Shown here piece after piece: positions 8,210-18,549 of a stretch of 36,221 nt of DNA (position 1 is the first letter of the stretch; every line of letters starts with the position of its first letter). Below the pieces are notes generated by a model that saw nothing but the letters and a program-made list of their open reading frames with translations, ran no database searches and was not told where the DNA came from. This DNA is from an uncultured bacterium (GTDB lineage Bacteria > Patescibacteriota > Minisyncoccia > Phycocordibacterales > PALSA-1337). Location: positions 1-36,221 of the forward strand of contig CAINCE010000070.1 of the NCBI GenBank assembly GCA_903846945.1, read 5' to 3'. The translations under genes were made by a program, and so were the position numbers.

Positions 8210-10402
8210 CTACTTCCCACTCTGTATCTGTTTTATAGCAGCCTCAACTTGAGTCTTGTATTCGGGATTGGTATCTAGAATACTCTGTAATGTCTTCACG
8301 GCAGCATCTTTCTGTCCTGCAGAATATTGCACCTGGGCTAGCGAACCGCGTAAGTTCACATCTTTCGTACTCGTACCGATCAATTTTGTATAAATTGCGA
8401 TCGCTTTCGTATATTGTTTTAGAGAAGAGTACACATTTGCCATCTGTTGAGTCTCGAAGATAGCTGGATCATTGTTGAACATTGCTCTAGCCTCAGCCTC
8501 CTTATTGGTAACAACCAAGCCTATTGCGTAGGCGTACTTTGCAGAGAAATTGACAGTTGCAGATTCATAAGCATCCTTGAGCAACGCGACAGCTTCCTCG
8601 TTCTTACCAGTACTCAGATAGTCATTCGCCAGTGCGATACTCACGGACTGTTTTGTTGGTGTGAGTTCATGAGCTTTTTCTAGGAATGATGTACCATCGG
8701 CAACTTGACCGATATCATTCATGAAGGAACCTCCGAGAACATAGATACGAGCATCCTTGGGGGTCGCCTTGATCTGTGCATCTATCTCACTCGCAGCCAA
8801 TGTAAAGAATTGCTGCTTTACTTGATTTGGAACCTGTTGACTGGAAACGACTTGACCAGCACATGATAACAATTGTTCCCTAGCCTCTTGGTTAGCAACA
8901 TATGTATCTATGGCGAGTGCTTTCTCGAACAATACCGCATCAGGTTTACCACTACCACATGCTTGCAATGCCGTGATGAGACGAGTATTAGCTTGGATCG
9001 GTCGAACATTGAACATATACACCGCACCAAGGGCGAGGATGATGACGATCGGTGCGACGATGTATTCGACAGCATCAGTACTCATCGCCTTTTCACCAAA
9101 TATCTCAACTTGTTTTCCTTCTTTCAATGAATTCACGAATGCGATGACAGCAAAGAAGAATACATAGCTCGCAAGGTTGTCGAACACGGCGAGGTTGTTC
9201 ACCGCATATGCCGCCATGAGACCGGTCAGAACGCTCTTCTTTGATACAGTGATATCAGACTTCCAGATCGAGATGATGGCGAGGATAAATAATGCCAAGT
9301 AAGCGAACAGCCCAACAAAACCAGAAGCAACGAACCAGTCGATGAACACACTGTGAGCACGATCGAACCATTGTTCCTGACCGTACATCTGTGGAGCATA
9401 GTTAGCATTGAAGATGTAATTGAAATTCTCCTGACCCCAACCAAGTATAGGTCTCGCGAGTCCTCCCTTTATAGCCATCGGCCAGATAGATGCACGACCT
9501 TCATTTTGGAATCCACTGAGAGATAAGCTGGCTAGACGGCCAAATATCGGACTGTTTGCAAAGAATGGTTGTTTCCTTTCAACATAAAATATACCTGCTA
9601 AAACGATGAGGGCGACGATGATCCCACCAGTTATCTTGCGACTCTTCATAGAATGACTCTTTGCGAAGATGGTATAGAGCAATAGAGCGATGAATAGTCC
9701 TGCAGCCAAACCTATAACTGCGGCACGAGTTTGAGTCTCGAGAGCGACGAACCCAAATAGGACGAATAGTACTGGATATGCCCAACCAAAGAACATCTTG
9801 CCTTGGAAATCATCTGATCGCGCTGCAAAATAGAGATACGCGACGATGAACATATGGATGATGATGTATATACCGAGATATGCAGAGTTACCTATTGTCG
9901 CATCGAGACGAGCTGCCGACTGATGAATGGCAAACCATCCTAGAAGTTGTCCGATACCATAGAGGGCGATGATGGTCGAAACTGCAACAGAAGTATTTAA
10001 CCAGCGATGCCAGATTTTCTTGCCCACTGCTCCGGCGCCAAATAGACTCGTTGCTGTTATATAGAATGCCCATAGATGGATGATCACTATCCAACCTTCC
10101 ATACGTTCAAAGTTAGACCAGAGACTGCGGAGAGGATTAACACCGAGAAGGTCAGCGGTGAGAGTGATGACGGCGAACAATGTTACTGATACGTTTAGAG
10201 CAGTAAACTTCGGTCTGTATTTTGCATCTAAGAAACACAAGATAACCCAACTAGCAAAAGCGACTTCGACTAGTATTCGAAAATAAAATGCTTTTCCAGT
10301 AATGAATGGGAAGAAATACGAATTCGCTACGATGAGCGGAAAGAGCGGGACGAGGAACAGGGCGATGACGGAAATATACTGGGTTACTTTTTTTATAGAC
10401 AT
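8210..10402 (-). CDS. O-antigen ligase/polymerase family membrane protein with C-terminal TPR-like repeats
   Basis: Multiple TM segments; central RPILGWGQENFNYIFNANYAPQMYGQEQWFDRAHSVFIDWFVASGFVGLFAY typical of Wzy/WaaL family; C-terminal TPR-like helices (AIAIYTKLIGTSTKDVNLRGSLAQVQYSAGQKDAAVKTLQSIL). Confidence 0.9.
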   Translation of the reverse strand: MSIKKVTQYISVIALFLVPLFPLIVANSYFFPFITGKAFYFRILVEVAFASWVILCFLDAKYRPKFTALNVSVTLFAVITLTADLLGVNPLRSLWSNFERMEGWIVIIHLWAFYITATSLFGAGAVGKKIWHRWLNTSVAVSTIIALYGIGQLLGWFAIHQSAARLDATIGNSAYLGIYIIIHMFIVAYLYFAARSDDFQGKMFFGWAYPVLFVLFGFVALETQTRAAVIGLAAGLFIALLLYTIFAKSHSMKSRKITGGIIVALIVLAGIFYVERKQPFFANSPIFGRLASLSLSGFQNEGRASIWPMAIKGGLARPILGWGQENFNYIFNANYAPQMYGQEQWFDRAHSVFIDWFVASGFVGLFAYLALFILAIISIWKSDITVSKKSVLTGLMAAYAVNNLAVFDNLASYVFFFAVIAFVNSLKEGKQVEIFGEKAMSTDAVEYIVAPIVIILALGAVYMFNVRPIQANTRLITALQACGSGKPDAVLFEKALAIDTYVANQEAREQLLSCAGQVVSSQQVPNQVKQQFFTLAASEIDAQIKATPKDARIYVLGGSFMNDIGQVADGTSFLEKAHELTPTKQSVSIALANDYLSTGKNEEAVALLKDAYESATVNFSAKYAYAIGLVVTNKEAEARAMFNNDPAIFETQQMANVYSSLKQYTKAIAIYTKLIGTSTKDVNLRGSLAQVQYSAGQKDAAVKTLQSILDTNPEYKTQVEAAIKQIQSGK

Positions 10403-10513
10403 GATAGTAATACTGCTTAACTGCTAGTTATGATAATAATGCGAAGTTCATACATCATACTGAATAATGTGGAAATACTCAACAAGAGGACAAAGTCGTG
10501 CTAATATGGCTCC

Positions 10514-11338
10514 ATGTCAACGAAGGTTACTATCATCAGACCAAAGAAGCTTTTCCACCTAAGAGACCTAAAGGAATTGTGGCAATACCGCGAACTGCTG
10601 TATTTCTTTACATGGAGGGATCTCAAGGTGAGATATAAACAGACAATGATCGGAGTCGCCTGGGCTATATTCCAACCCCTGATCACCATGGTCGTGTTTA
10701 CCGTTTTCTTCGGTAACTTGGCAAAAGTTCCTTCGGATAATATCCCCTACCCTATCTTCGTCTTTACAGGCCTACTATTTTGGCAATTCTTCTCAACAGC
10801 ACTGAGTGAGACGAGTAACTGTCTCGTCACAAACCAGGCCATCATAACAAAAGTCTATTTCCCTAGACTGATCTTGCCATTATCTTCGGTGCTGACAAAA
10901 CTCGTAGACTTCCTCATCGCTGCAGCAATATTAGCAATAATGATGATCTTTTATGGATTTGTACCTCAACTATCCAGTATCGTCGTCGTGCCGCTCGTCT
11001 TGATCATTTCATTTATGGCATCCGTTGGACTAGGACTCATTCTTGCTGCCATCAATGTGAAATATCGCGATGTGCGTTATGCCCTGCCATTCTTCATACA
11101 AATGCTACTCTTCATCACCCCTGTTATATACCCAGCCAGCATCGCGGGAAAATATTCATGGCTATTGGCATTGAACCCTATGACAGGAGCTATCCAGAGC
11201 GCTCGTGCTTCACTTCTCGGTACAACACCGGTAAACTGGGCACTGATCGGGATCTCATTTGTAGCATGTCTCATACTCATGTTCGTGGGCATATACATAT
11301 TCAAGAAAGTAGAACGATATTTCGCAGACATCGTTTGA
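10514..11338 (+). CDS. Polysaccharide ABC transporter permease (Wzm/TagG-like, ABC-2 type)
   Basis: LKELWQYRELLYFFTWRDLKVRYKQTMIGVAWAIFQPLITMVVFTVFFGNLAKVPSDNIPYPIFVFTGLLFWQFFSTAL is diagnostic of Wzm-type permeases. Confidence 0.95.
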   Translation: MSTKVTIIRPKKLFHLRDLKELWQYRELLYFFTWRDLKVRYKQTMIGVAWAIFQPLITMVVFTVFFGNLAKVPSDNIPYPIFVFTGLLFWQFFSTALSETSNCLVTNQAIITKVYFPRLILPLSSVLTKLVDFLIAAAILAIMMIFYGFVPQLSSIVVVPLVLIISFMASVGLGLILAAINVKYRDVRYALPFFIQMLLFITPVIYPASIAGKYSWLLALNPMTGAIQSARASLLGTTPVNWALIGISFVACLILMFVGIYIFKKVERYFADIV

Positions 11339-11359
11339 TGAAGTTAATCCAATAACCAT

Positions 11360-12652
11360 ATGGAACCAATAATAGAAGTAAAAAATATAGGAAAGAAGTA
11401 CAATATCAACCATCAGCAAGGTCGGTATGTCTCATTACGCGACGTAGTTACAGATGTGTTTAAAAACCCATTTAGATTTCTGAAAGCCAAAGCAAAATCA
11501 GTAGCCGGAATAAATACCAAGGAAGAGTACTGGGCACTGAAGGGGCTAGATTTCAATATACATAAAGGTGAAGTAATAGGTATCATTGGTAGGAACGGTG
11601 CCGGTAAGTCAACACTTCTAAAGATAATTTCCCAGATCACCCCACCGACAACCGGCGAGATAAAGATACGTGGCAGAGTTGGTAGTCTCCTCGAAGTGGG
11701 CACAGGTTTTCATCCAGAACTGACAGGAAGAGAGAACATCATGCTAAATGGAGCAATTTTAGGAATGACGTACAAGGAGATTGCGAAGAAGTTCGATCAA
11801 ATAGTTGAGTTTGCAGGAATTGAAAAATTCTTGGACACCCCAGTTAAATATTATTCTAGTGGCATGTATGTCCGACTCGCCTTCTCAGTCGCTGCCCACA
11901 TGGAACCAGATATTCTGATAATAGATGAGGTGTTGGCGGTCGGCGATACAGAATTCCAAAAAAAGTGTTTGGGTAAAATGGATGAGATAAGTAAGGCTCA
12001 AGGCAGGACTATACTCTTCGTTAGTCACAATATGGGAGTTATACAGAATCTCTGTCAAAAGACAATCCTCCTCGAAAAAGGAGAAATCAAAATGTTTGAT
12101 GATACTGATAAAGTGATACATCACTATCTCAATAACGGAGAGCATTCAAATGCTGTCACGGACTTTAATGTCGACAAAACCAAAGATGCACAAATTTCCA
12201 GGGTTACAATTCTGAACAAAGATGGTATCCCATCAGCACGGATACCCGTATCAGAAAAATTCTTCATAAAGACTGATTTTACGATTTTCAAACCATTAAG
12301 CAAAACTATGGCTTCGCTGATGTTCTATGATCAGGGAGAAGTCTTACTACTCGCTTCGCCTTCCGATAGTTCGATGGAAATAGGTGATTATGAGATCGGT
12401 AACTACTCCATCACAGCTGAGATTCCAGCATTTCTATTCAATACTGGCCAATTCTTCTTCGATTCCATCATTCATAAGCCTATGATCATAAGTTTTGATC
12501 ATAGGAGAAATCTAGGATTTGAGATCATGGACAATAACCTCAACCCTAGATCAGTGATATTTGGCGGCAACAGTCCTGGAAGAATGGCGATGGTGTTGAA
12601 TTTCAAAATTATCAAATTAAGTTCTGATATTAAACCGAATGGAAAGATCTAA
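11360..12652 (+). CDS. Polysaccharide ABC transporter ATP-binding protein (Wzt-like) with C-terminal carbohydrate-binding-like domain
   Basis: IGIIGRNGAGKSTLLKIISQITPPTTGEI, YSSGMYVRLAFSVAAHMEPDILIIDEVLAVGD; C-terminal ~170 aa beta-rich extension as in Wzt proteins. Confidence 0.95.
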   Translation: MEPIIEVKNIGKKYNINHQQGRYVSLRDVVTDVFKNPFRFLKAKAKSVAGINTKEEYWALKGLDFNIHKGEVIGIIGRNGAGKSTLLKIISQITPPTTGEIKIRGRVGSLLEVGTGFHPELTGRENIMLNGAILGMTYKEIAKKFDQIVEFAGIEKFLDTPVKYYSSGMYVRLAFSVAAHMEPDILIIDEVLAVGDTEFQKKCLGKMDEISKAQGRTILFVSHNMGVIQNLCQKTILLEKGEIKMFDDTDKVIHHYLNNGEHSNAVTDFNVDKTKDAQISRVTILNKDGIPSARIPVSEKFFIKTDFTIFKPLSKTMASLMFYDQGEVLLLASPSDSSMEIGDYEIGNYSITAEIPAFLFNTGQFFFDSIIHKPMIISFDHRRNLGFEIMDNNLNPRSVIFGGNSPGRMAMVLNFKIIKLSSDIKPNGKI

Positions 12653-13220
12653 AATAAGAGACATCGTCAATATTGGCAAATGGTACATAAAAGGTAAACC
12701 AACTCCTGCACCTCATATCATCAAACAGATCATCATTAGACGAAATAGAGGTAATAGGAGAGTGTTAGTAGAGACAGGCACATATAGAGGAGATACGATC
12801 GATTCTCAAAAGAAGTATTTCCGACAGATATTTTCTATCGAACTCGACGAGAACCTGTTTAGACAGGCAAGAGAGAGATTTACAAATATTCCTTCTATCA
12901 ATATCGTCCAAGGGGATAGTGGTATCGTTCTGGGTAATATACTTCATGAAATCAACGAACCTGCGGTATTTTGGTTGGACGGTCACTATTCCGGCGGAGT
13001 CACCTCCAAAGGGAGTCATAATACTCCGATCTACGATGAGCTCGCAAATATATTTAGACACCATATTAGATCTCATGTGATATTGATAGATGATGCCAGG
13101 TGTTTTACCGGCGAAAACGACTATCCGACGATCAGTGATCTAGAAAATTATATCAGAAGTAACACACATAAATTTTCCATGACCGTTAATAATGATGTCA
13201 TAAAGGTCAAATATGAATAA
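12639..13220 (+). CDS. Putative SAM-dependent methyltransferase-like protein
   Basis: VLVETGTYRGDTIDSQKKYFRQIFSIELDENLFRQARERF...IVQGDSG...VFWLDGHYSGG resembles class I methyltransferase motifs; overlaps wzt-like gene by 14 nt. Confidence 0.65.
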   Translation: MERSKIRDIVNIGKWYIKGKPTPAPHIIKQIIIRRNRGNRRVLVETGTYRGDTIDSQKKYFRQIFSIELDENLFRQARERFTNIPSINIVQGDSGIVLGNILHEINEPAVFWLDGHYSGGVTSKGSHNTPIYDELANIFRHHIRSHVILIDDARCFTGENDYPTISDLENYIRSNTHKFSMTVNNDVIKVKYE

Positions 13221-15126
13221 CCTAAAAAAAGGTACAAGTTGCATCATATTCTCTATGGATAGAGCTATGCAGCTTCATGCTTTGCTCGGATCGCTGCTAG
13301 AAAACTTAACCTCCCCTATACCGATCTTCGTGATATATCGACCAACTTCCGAGATACATGAGAATGCATATAATAAAGTTATCGCCATCTATTCTAATAG
13401 ATCGATAATCTTTATTGAACAAAAAAGGAGAGAGACATTTCGAGATCAATTGCTAAAAATCATAGACACCGTAGACACTGACAAGGTATTTTTTCTAGTA
13501 GATGACATTTTGGTTACAGAAACAATCGATCCGAATGATTTTGACAAATTTGACCCTGAGACACATATGTTGAGCCTGCGTCTCGGTCAAAATCTGACTA
13601 AGACATACAATGCAAAGCGATCTCAACCTTTTCCTATATTCCTATCGGCTACAGAGAAATACAAAGATATGATTTGTTGGAAATGGGATACCGGCAGATA
13701 TGACTGGAATTATCCCATATCAGTCGATGGTCACATATTCTCAACTATTGAGATACTATCGATGTCTAAAGATATTGACTTTAATTCCCCTAACACGTTT
13801 GAGGGTAACCTCCAAATCTTTACTCAGACCTATATGGATCGTTATGGTCTAGCATACAAAAAATCTAAACTTTTTAACATACCTTGCAATAGAGTCCAAA
13901 ATGATATGACGAATCGTCACGGCAATATCCACCAGGATGATCTACTCATGAAGTGGCAAGAAGGCTATCAGATAAACTATAGAAAATACTATCATTTTGT
14001 GAATACTGGAGTTCACCAAGATGTTGTATTCGATCTGATCAAGCGAGACAGGACAGATCCCAACGTACCCAAGGTATCTGTCATTATGCCTGTTTATAAC
14101 AGTGAAAAATATGTTAGAGAAGCGATCGATAGCATTCTCTCGCAGACATATTCAGATTTTGAATTGATCATCATCAATGATGGTTCAACTGACAGCAGTG
14201 TAGATATAGTTAAATCCTACAATGATCGAAGGATTAGGTTCATAAACAATGTTTCAAATAGCGGTCTAGCAGTGACTAGAAACCAAGGATTGAAACTGGC
14301 TCGAGGAGAATATATCGCCAATCTAGATAGTGATGATCGATCATACCCCGAGAGGATTGAGAGACAAGTTAAGTTATTGGATATCAAACCGGATTTTGGA
14401 CTCGTCGGTACTTATGTGGAACCTATCGACAAGAACGGGCATGCAACACTGCACGATATCTGGTCTTTTCCTGCAAATGCAGACGAGATACCTGCTATAC
14501 TGTTTTTCAATAACTATTTTGCTCAATCAGCGACAATGATCAGGAAATCTGCCCTCCGGGAGATGGGATATAGACTAGATCTACCCCCCGCAGAAGACTA
14601 TGATCTGTGGATCAGAATTTCTGAAAATTCGAGAGTCTGGAACCTTCATGAAGTATTAACACAACTCAGAAGTCACGAGTCAAATACTAGTCAGATTCAC
14701 AAAGATGATTACCCTATCATCATGCCCAAAATATATACATATCAACTAACTAGACTTGGAGTATCATTCAATCAGACAGAACTATATGATCACTACCTGT
14801 TTTGCTCAGGTCAATATAGAGCAACAACTGAGTCAACAGACAGACTGATGAATTGGTTATGTAAACTAATTGCAGCAAATAGCAAAACTAGAATATATGA
14901 CAAGATAAATTTTTCGAAAGCGATCATCGGAAGATGGTACCTGCATTGCAAACAGATGCACATATCAAAATGGTCAACAATGATGATATTTCTCACTGGT
15001 CTACTGACCATCACAAAGGATCATTCAGTCATCGAAAAATTGAGGATGATTTGCACTTTATCAGTAAAATACTTTCTGTATACAAACACTAAGCCTAAGA
15101 TACACGGTAATGTTATAATGAAATAA
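13213..15126 (+). CDS. Two-domain glycosyltransferase (N-terminal GT-like domain + C-terminal GT2)
   Basis: C-terminal GT2: PKVSVIMPVYNSEKYVREAIDSILSQTYSDFELIIINDGSTDSSVDIVKSY...YIANLDSDDRSYPERIERQ; N-terminal ~280 aa with KVFFLVDDILVTE. Confidence 0.88.
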   Translation: MNNLKKGTSCIIFSMDRAMQLHALLGSLLENLTSPIPIFVIYRPTSEIHENAYNKVIAIYSNRSIIFIEQKRRETFRDQLLKIIDTVDTDKVFFLVDDILVTETIDPNDFDKFDPETHMLSLRLGQNLTKTYNAKRSQPFPIFLSATEKYKDMICWKWDTGRYDWNYPISVDGHIFSTIEILSMSKDIDFNSPNTFEGNLQIFTQTYMDRYGLAYKKSKLFNIPCNRVQNDMTNRHGNIHQDDLLMKWQEGYQINYRKYYHFVNTGVHQDVVFDLIKRDRTDPNVPKVSVIMPVYNSEKYVREAIDSILSQTYSDFELIIINDGSTDSSVDIVKSYNDRRIRFINNVSNSGLAVTRNQGLKLARGEYIANLDSDDRSYPERIERQVKLLDIKPDFGLVGTYVEPIDKNGHATLHDIWSFPANADEIPAILFFNNYFAQSATMIRKSALREMGYRLDLPPAEDYDLWIRISENSRVWNLHEVLTQLRSHESNTSQIHKDDYPIIMPKIYTYQLTRLGVSFNQTELYDHYLFCSGQYRATTESTDRLMNWLCKLIAANSKTRIYDKINFSKAIIGRWYLHCKQMHISKWSTMMIFLTGLLTITKDHSVIEKLRMICTLSVKYFLYTNTKPKIHGNVIMK

Positions 15127-15127
15127 T

Positions 15128-15916
15128 ATGCATTCATTCAAAAACAAGCTAAAGCGTATGATCGGTGATGATACTATCTATATCGCAAAGGACATCATAA
15201 ACAGGGTCTCTCCGAGCAAAGTCTACCTAGCAGACCTGGAAGATAAAAAAATAAAAAAAATATTTTATAGTAAATATGTGAAAAATGGTGATACATTTTT
15301 TGACGTCGGTGCGAATGTTGGTAACAGGATCGCTCCATTACTGGAATTGGGCGCGAGAGTTGTAGCCTTCGAACCGCAACGATCTTGCAGAAAGATATTG
15401 AAATGGAGATTTGGCAATAAGATGATACTGGTTCCCAAAGCTCTCGGTGAAAATGATGGTAACAAAGAACTTCATATCTCAAATTTTTCTGGAATCTCTT
15501 CCATTTCAACAGAATGGATCGACTCAGTAAAAAATACAAGATTTAAGAATTATGAATGGGCAACGGCCGAGACAGTCTCAACAACAACATTGGATCATGC
15601 GATTAGCACGTATGGGACTCCAAAGTTTATCAAGATCGATGTTGAGGGATATGAACTCGAAGTATTAAAAGGATTGAATCAACCCATAGACATGATCTCG
15701 TTTGAGTACACAACACCGGAGCAAACAGTTAAAGCCGTAGCATGTATAGATAGACTCGCAGTGATAAACAGAAATGTGCGATTTAATTATTCGGTAGGAG
15801 AGAGCATGGAATTTTTACTGAGAGATTGGATCGGCAAAGATGAGATGCTTCAACTAGTGAATAGTCCCAAATTCATCCAAACTGGATTTGGAGACATATA
15901 TGCCAGAAATTCTTAG
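15128..15916 (+). CDS. FkbM family methyltransferase
   Basis: GDTFFDVGANVGNRIAPLLELGARVVAFEPQRSC...TTTLDHAISTYGTPKFIKIDVEGYELEVLKGL. Confidence 0.92.
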   Translation: MHSFKNKLKRMIGDDTIYIAKDIINRVSPSKVYLADLEDKKIKKIFYSKYVKNGDTFFDVGANVGNRIAPLLELGARVVAFEPQRSCRKILKWRFGNKMILVPKALGENDGNKELHISNFSGISSISTEWIDSVKNTRFKNYEWATAETVSTTTLDHAISTYGTPKFIKIDVEGYELEVLKGLNQPIDMISFEYTTPEQTVKAVACIDRLAVINRNVRFNYSVGESMEFLLRDWIGKDEMLQLVNSPKFIQTGFGDIYARNS

Positions 15917-15953
15917 AGAACGAATGTTTGTAATAATCCGCTAGCAAAACCCA

Positions 15954-17729
15954 ATGAATACAAAATTATCGGTCATAATCCCCTGCTATAACTGTTCCAA
16001 GACACTCGTAGAAGCGGTGGACTCAGTTATTTCCCAATCCCTAAAGGTACTCTATGAAATCGTCTTGGTGGATGACAGATCCACTGATGGTACTCGAGAG
16101 ATCATGCAAAAACTAGCAGAAGAACATAAGGAAATAAAGTTGTTCTATCATGAAACAAATAGAGGTGGTGGAGCTACTAGGAATACCGCAGTAGAAAAAT
16201 CTCTCAGTGAAGATATATTTTGCTTAGATAGTGATGATCTACTCCCTGCCGGAACTTTGCAAAAAATGTATGACTATTTATTGCTCAAAGGGTGCGACGG
16301 GGTGGCCATAAACAGGTCAGTGAAATTTATCGGTAATGATATTAACAATATTGATCGTGTCGAGATATCAAATTATCTCGACAAAGAAATACCATTCTCA
16401 TCATTATTGTCTAAAGAGGAGTTCAATCCCCTATGTGTTAACTTTATGTTCACAAAAGGTGCTTTTCGTACTGCAGGTGGATATCCTACTGCTCACGGAT
16501 TTGATACTCAGGGGTTTGCCTGGCGCTTCCTCTGTGCTGGATTGAGAGCATTTACCTGTCCGGATACGGAATACTTGCACAGAACAAATTTTCACGATTC
16601 ATATTACTCAAGAGAATATAACAGTGGAAATTACAATTTTAACTATAGAAATATACTCTTGGAACACTATTACGTTTTAAACGACAAGGCGTTAAAATTT
16701 ATTCGCGAGTTTGACTGTGCTGATTTTACACGAAATATAATGATGGAACTAACCGATCTCGATGATATCTTGGCGTCTGGACTAGAAGATAAGCTGCATG
16801 TAAAACATTTGCCATTGGTCGAACAAGATATAATATATAACCCTGTAAAGAGGAATAGTCTACGAGGATACTTCTATAGAATACGACACAAACTCGGACT
16901 GATATTACACTATAGCAAAGGTGTACGGCCTAATTCAAAAATGACCATAAACAATGGTAAGACTCCGAGCATTGGAGCATATTACCAATGTTTTAAACGT
17001 CCAGAAGCTGTAATATTTGTCTTGAGAGAATTTCGTAGGCATTATCCAAATTCAGATATATTTCTACTGAATGATGGCGGTTATAACTACACTCATCTTG
17101 CTAAACAATTCAATTGCAAATACAAGCATGAAACGAAAAACATAGGCAATGGTGTGGCAGGTATTCTAAATAGTAGAGAAAAGTTATTAGATCTAACATC
17201 TAGATGGATAGAAGCTGCTAGAAACATAAAGGAAGATAATATATTGATCCTTGAAGATGACGTATTTGTTATGAATAGAATCAGTAAAGAAATGAAATAT
17301 TCCCTGAATGGGATACCAAACCCTAAATCATATCTGGGAGCAAAGATGACACAATTTCTGAAGTTTAAGAACCGAACAATCCCATTTTGGATATTAAGAC
17401 AGCCTTTCAGTTGTTTTGGTGGTACTATTGTAAGAAAGGCGGATATAATCAAATACTTAAGCCACGACATTAAGAAAGATCTGGATAAATTAGTCAATTA
17501 TGAAAAGAAACCAATCTCGAACTTTGCAGCCGACAAATGGCTAAGTATATTGATGTTGTATAATGGTGCAACAATCGGACAGTATGAAGGGTTATGTGAG
17601 ACGCATTCACCAGAATATAAGAATCGACTGGCCAAGGGTGACATATCTGTACTTCATCAGTATAAGATAACATACGGCAAGCCTCTAACAAAGAGTGACC
17701 TAGAGTTACTGGGTGACTACATCAACTAA
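15954..17729 (+). CDS. Two-domain glycosyltransferase (N-terminal GT2 + C-terminal GT-A-like domain)
   Basis: N-term LSVIIPCYNCSKTLVEAVDSVISQSLKVLYEIVLVDDRSTDGT...FCLDSDDLLPAG; C-term PSIGAYYQCFKRPEAVIFVLREFRRHYPNSDIFLLNDGG...ILILEDDVFVMNRI. Confidence 0.88.
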   Translation: MNTKLSVIIPCYNCSKTLVEAVDSVISQSLKVLYEIVLVDDRSTDGTREIMQKLAEEHKEIKLFYHETNRGGGATRNTAVEKSLSEDIFCLDSDDLLPAGTLQKMYDYLLLKGCDGVAINRSVKFIGNDINNIDRVEISNYLDKEIPFSSLLSKEEFNPLCVNFMFTKGAFRTAGGYPTAHGFDTQGFAWRFLCAGLRAFTCPDTEYLHRTNFHDSYYSREYNSGNYNFNYRNILLEHYYVLNDKALKFIREFDCADFTRNIMMELTDLDDILASGLEDKLHVKHLPLVEQDIIYNPVKRNSLRGYFYRIRHKLGLILHYSKGVRPNSKMTINNGKTPSIGAYYQCFKRPEAVIFVLREFRRHYPNSDIFLLNDGGYNYTHLAKQFNCKYKHETKNIGNGVAGILNSREKLLDLTSRWIEAARNIKEDNILILEDDVFVMNRISKEMKYSLNGIPNPKSYLGAKMTQFLKFKNRTIPFWILRQPFSCFGGTIVRKADIIKYLSHDIKKDLDKLVNYEKKPISNFAADKWLSILMLYNGATIGQYEGLCETHSPEYKNRLAKGDISVLHQYKITYGKPLTKSDLELLGDYIN

Positions 17730-17730
17730 C

Positions 17731-18549
17731 GTGAAAAAAACATCTGAAATATTGGTCACTATCGCTCTAGGTGAAGACTATAGATTATTCTATGATACCT
17801 ACTTCAGAAAGAGTCAGGAAGATTTTGCAAAAAGACACGGTATGGATTTTCTTGCCATCTATGAACCTATAGTACGATCACAAAAACATCCATCATGGCA
17901 GAAACTCTTGATATTTAAACATCCACAAATAGCCGAGTATGAACGTGTTGTATTTGTTGATGCGGATATATATATAACACAAACAGCTGACAACCCATCG
18001 AATCTAGTACCTCCAGAATATTGGGGAATGGTTGACAATAACTCTTACAAACTCGAGTCACTTGAGATTACTGATCCGCCTCTTTATGTAAATTGTCCAA
18101 AAGACTATACGCCTCCATTGATGCTAAATGGTGGTTTCTTCATAGCTAATCGCAAAGAACATCAGGAGTTGTTTGAGAATATATTTCTGACCTATCCGGA
18201 GCAAAATTGCTACGAGCAGGGACCACTGTCATATAGTCTGCAACGATATTGTAATAGAGGTATCGTTTTACCCTCTACATATAATGCCGTTCTGGCAGCA
18301 TATAGAATGAAATTCGGAAAGGGGTTATCAAAGATTATAGATTTCTTTGATGATAACTATTTCATTCATTTTGCAGGTGGTATCCCTATCATATTTGTTA
18401 GAATGCTCATAATGTTAGACAGGAAGCCTAACCATTTATTAACTAAAATGTTAAGATTGGTTAGTGGAAGATATCTTGACCCTTTTACCACAATTCTATT
18501 ACGCATATTGAGTCTTCTAAAGAAAATGGGACAGAATTATTACATATGA
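17731..18549 (+). CDS. Glycosyltransferase, GT8-like/nucleotide-diphospho-sugar transferase (probable GTG start; the ATG at 17713 would overlap the upstream gene)
   Basis: RVVFVDADIYITQTADNPSNLVPPEYWGMVDN...LMLNGGFFIANRKEHQELFENIFLTYPEQNCYEQGPLSY. Confidence 0.8.
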   Translation: MKKTSEILVTIALGEDYRLFYDTYFRKSQEDFAKRHGMDFLAIYEPIVRSQKHPSWQKLLIFKHPQIAEYERVVFVDADIYITQTADNPSNLVPPEYWGMVDNNSYKLESLEITDPPLYVNCPKDYTPPLMLNGGFFIANRKEHQELFENIFLTYPEQNCYEQGPLSYSLQRYCNRGIVLPSTYNAVLAAYRMKFGKGLSKIIDFFDDNYFIHFAGGIPIIFVRMLIMLDRKPNHLLTKMLRLVSGRYLDPFTTILLRILSLLKKMGQNYYI

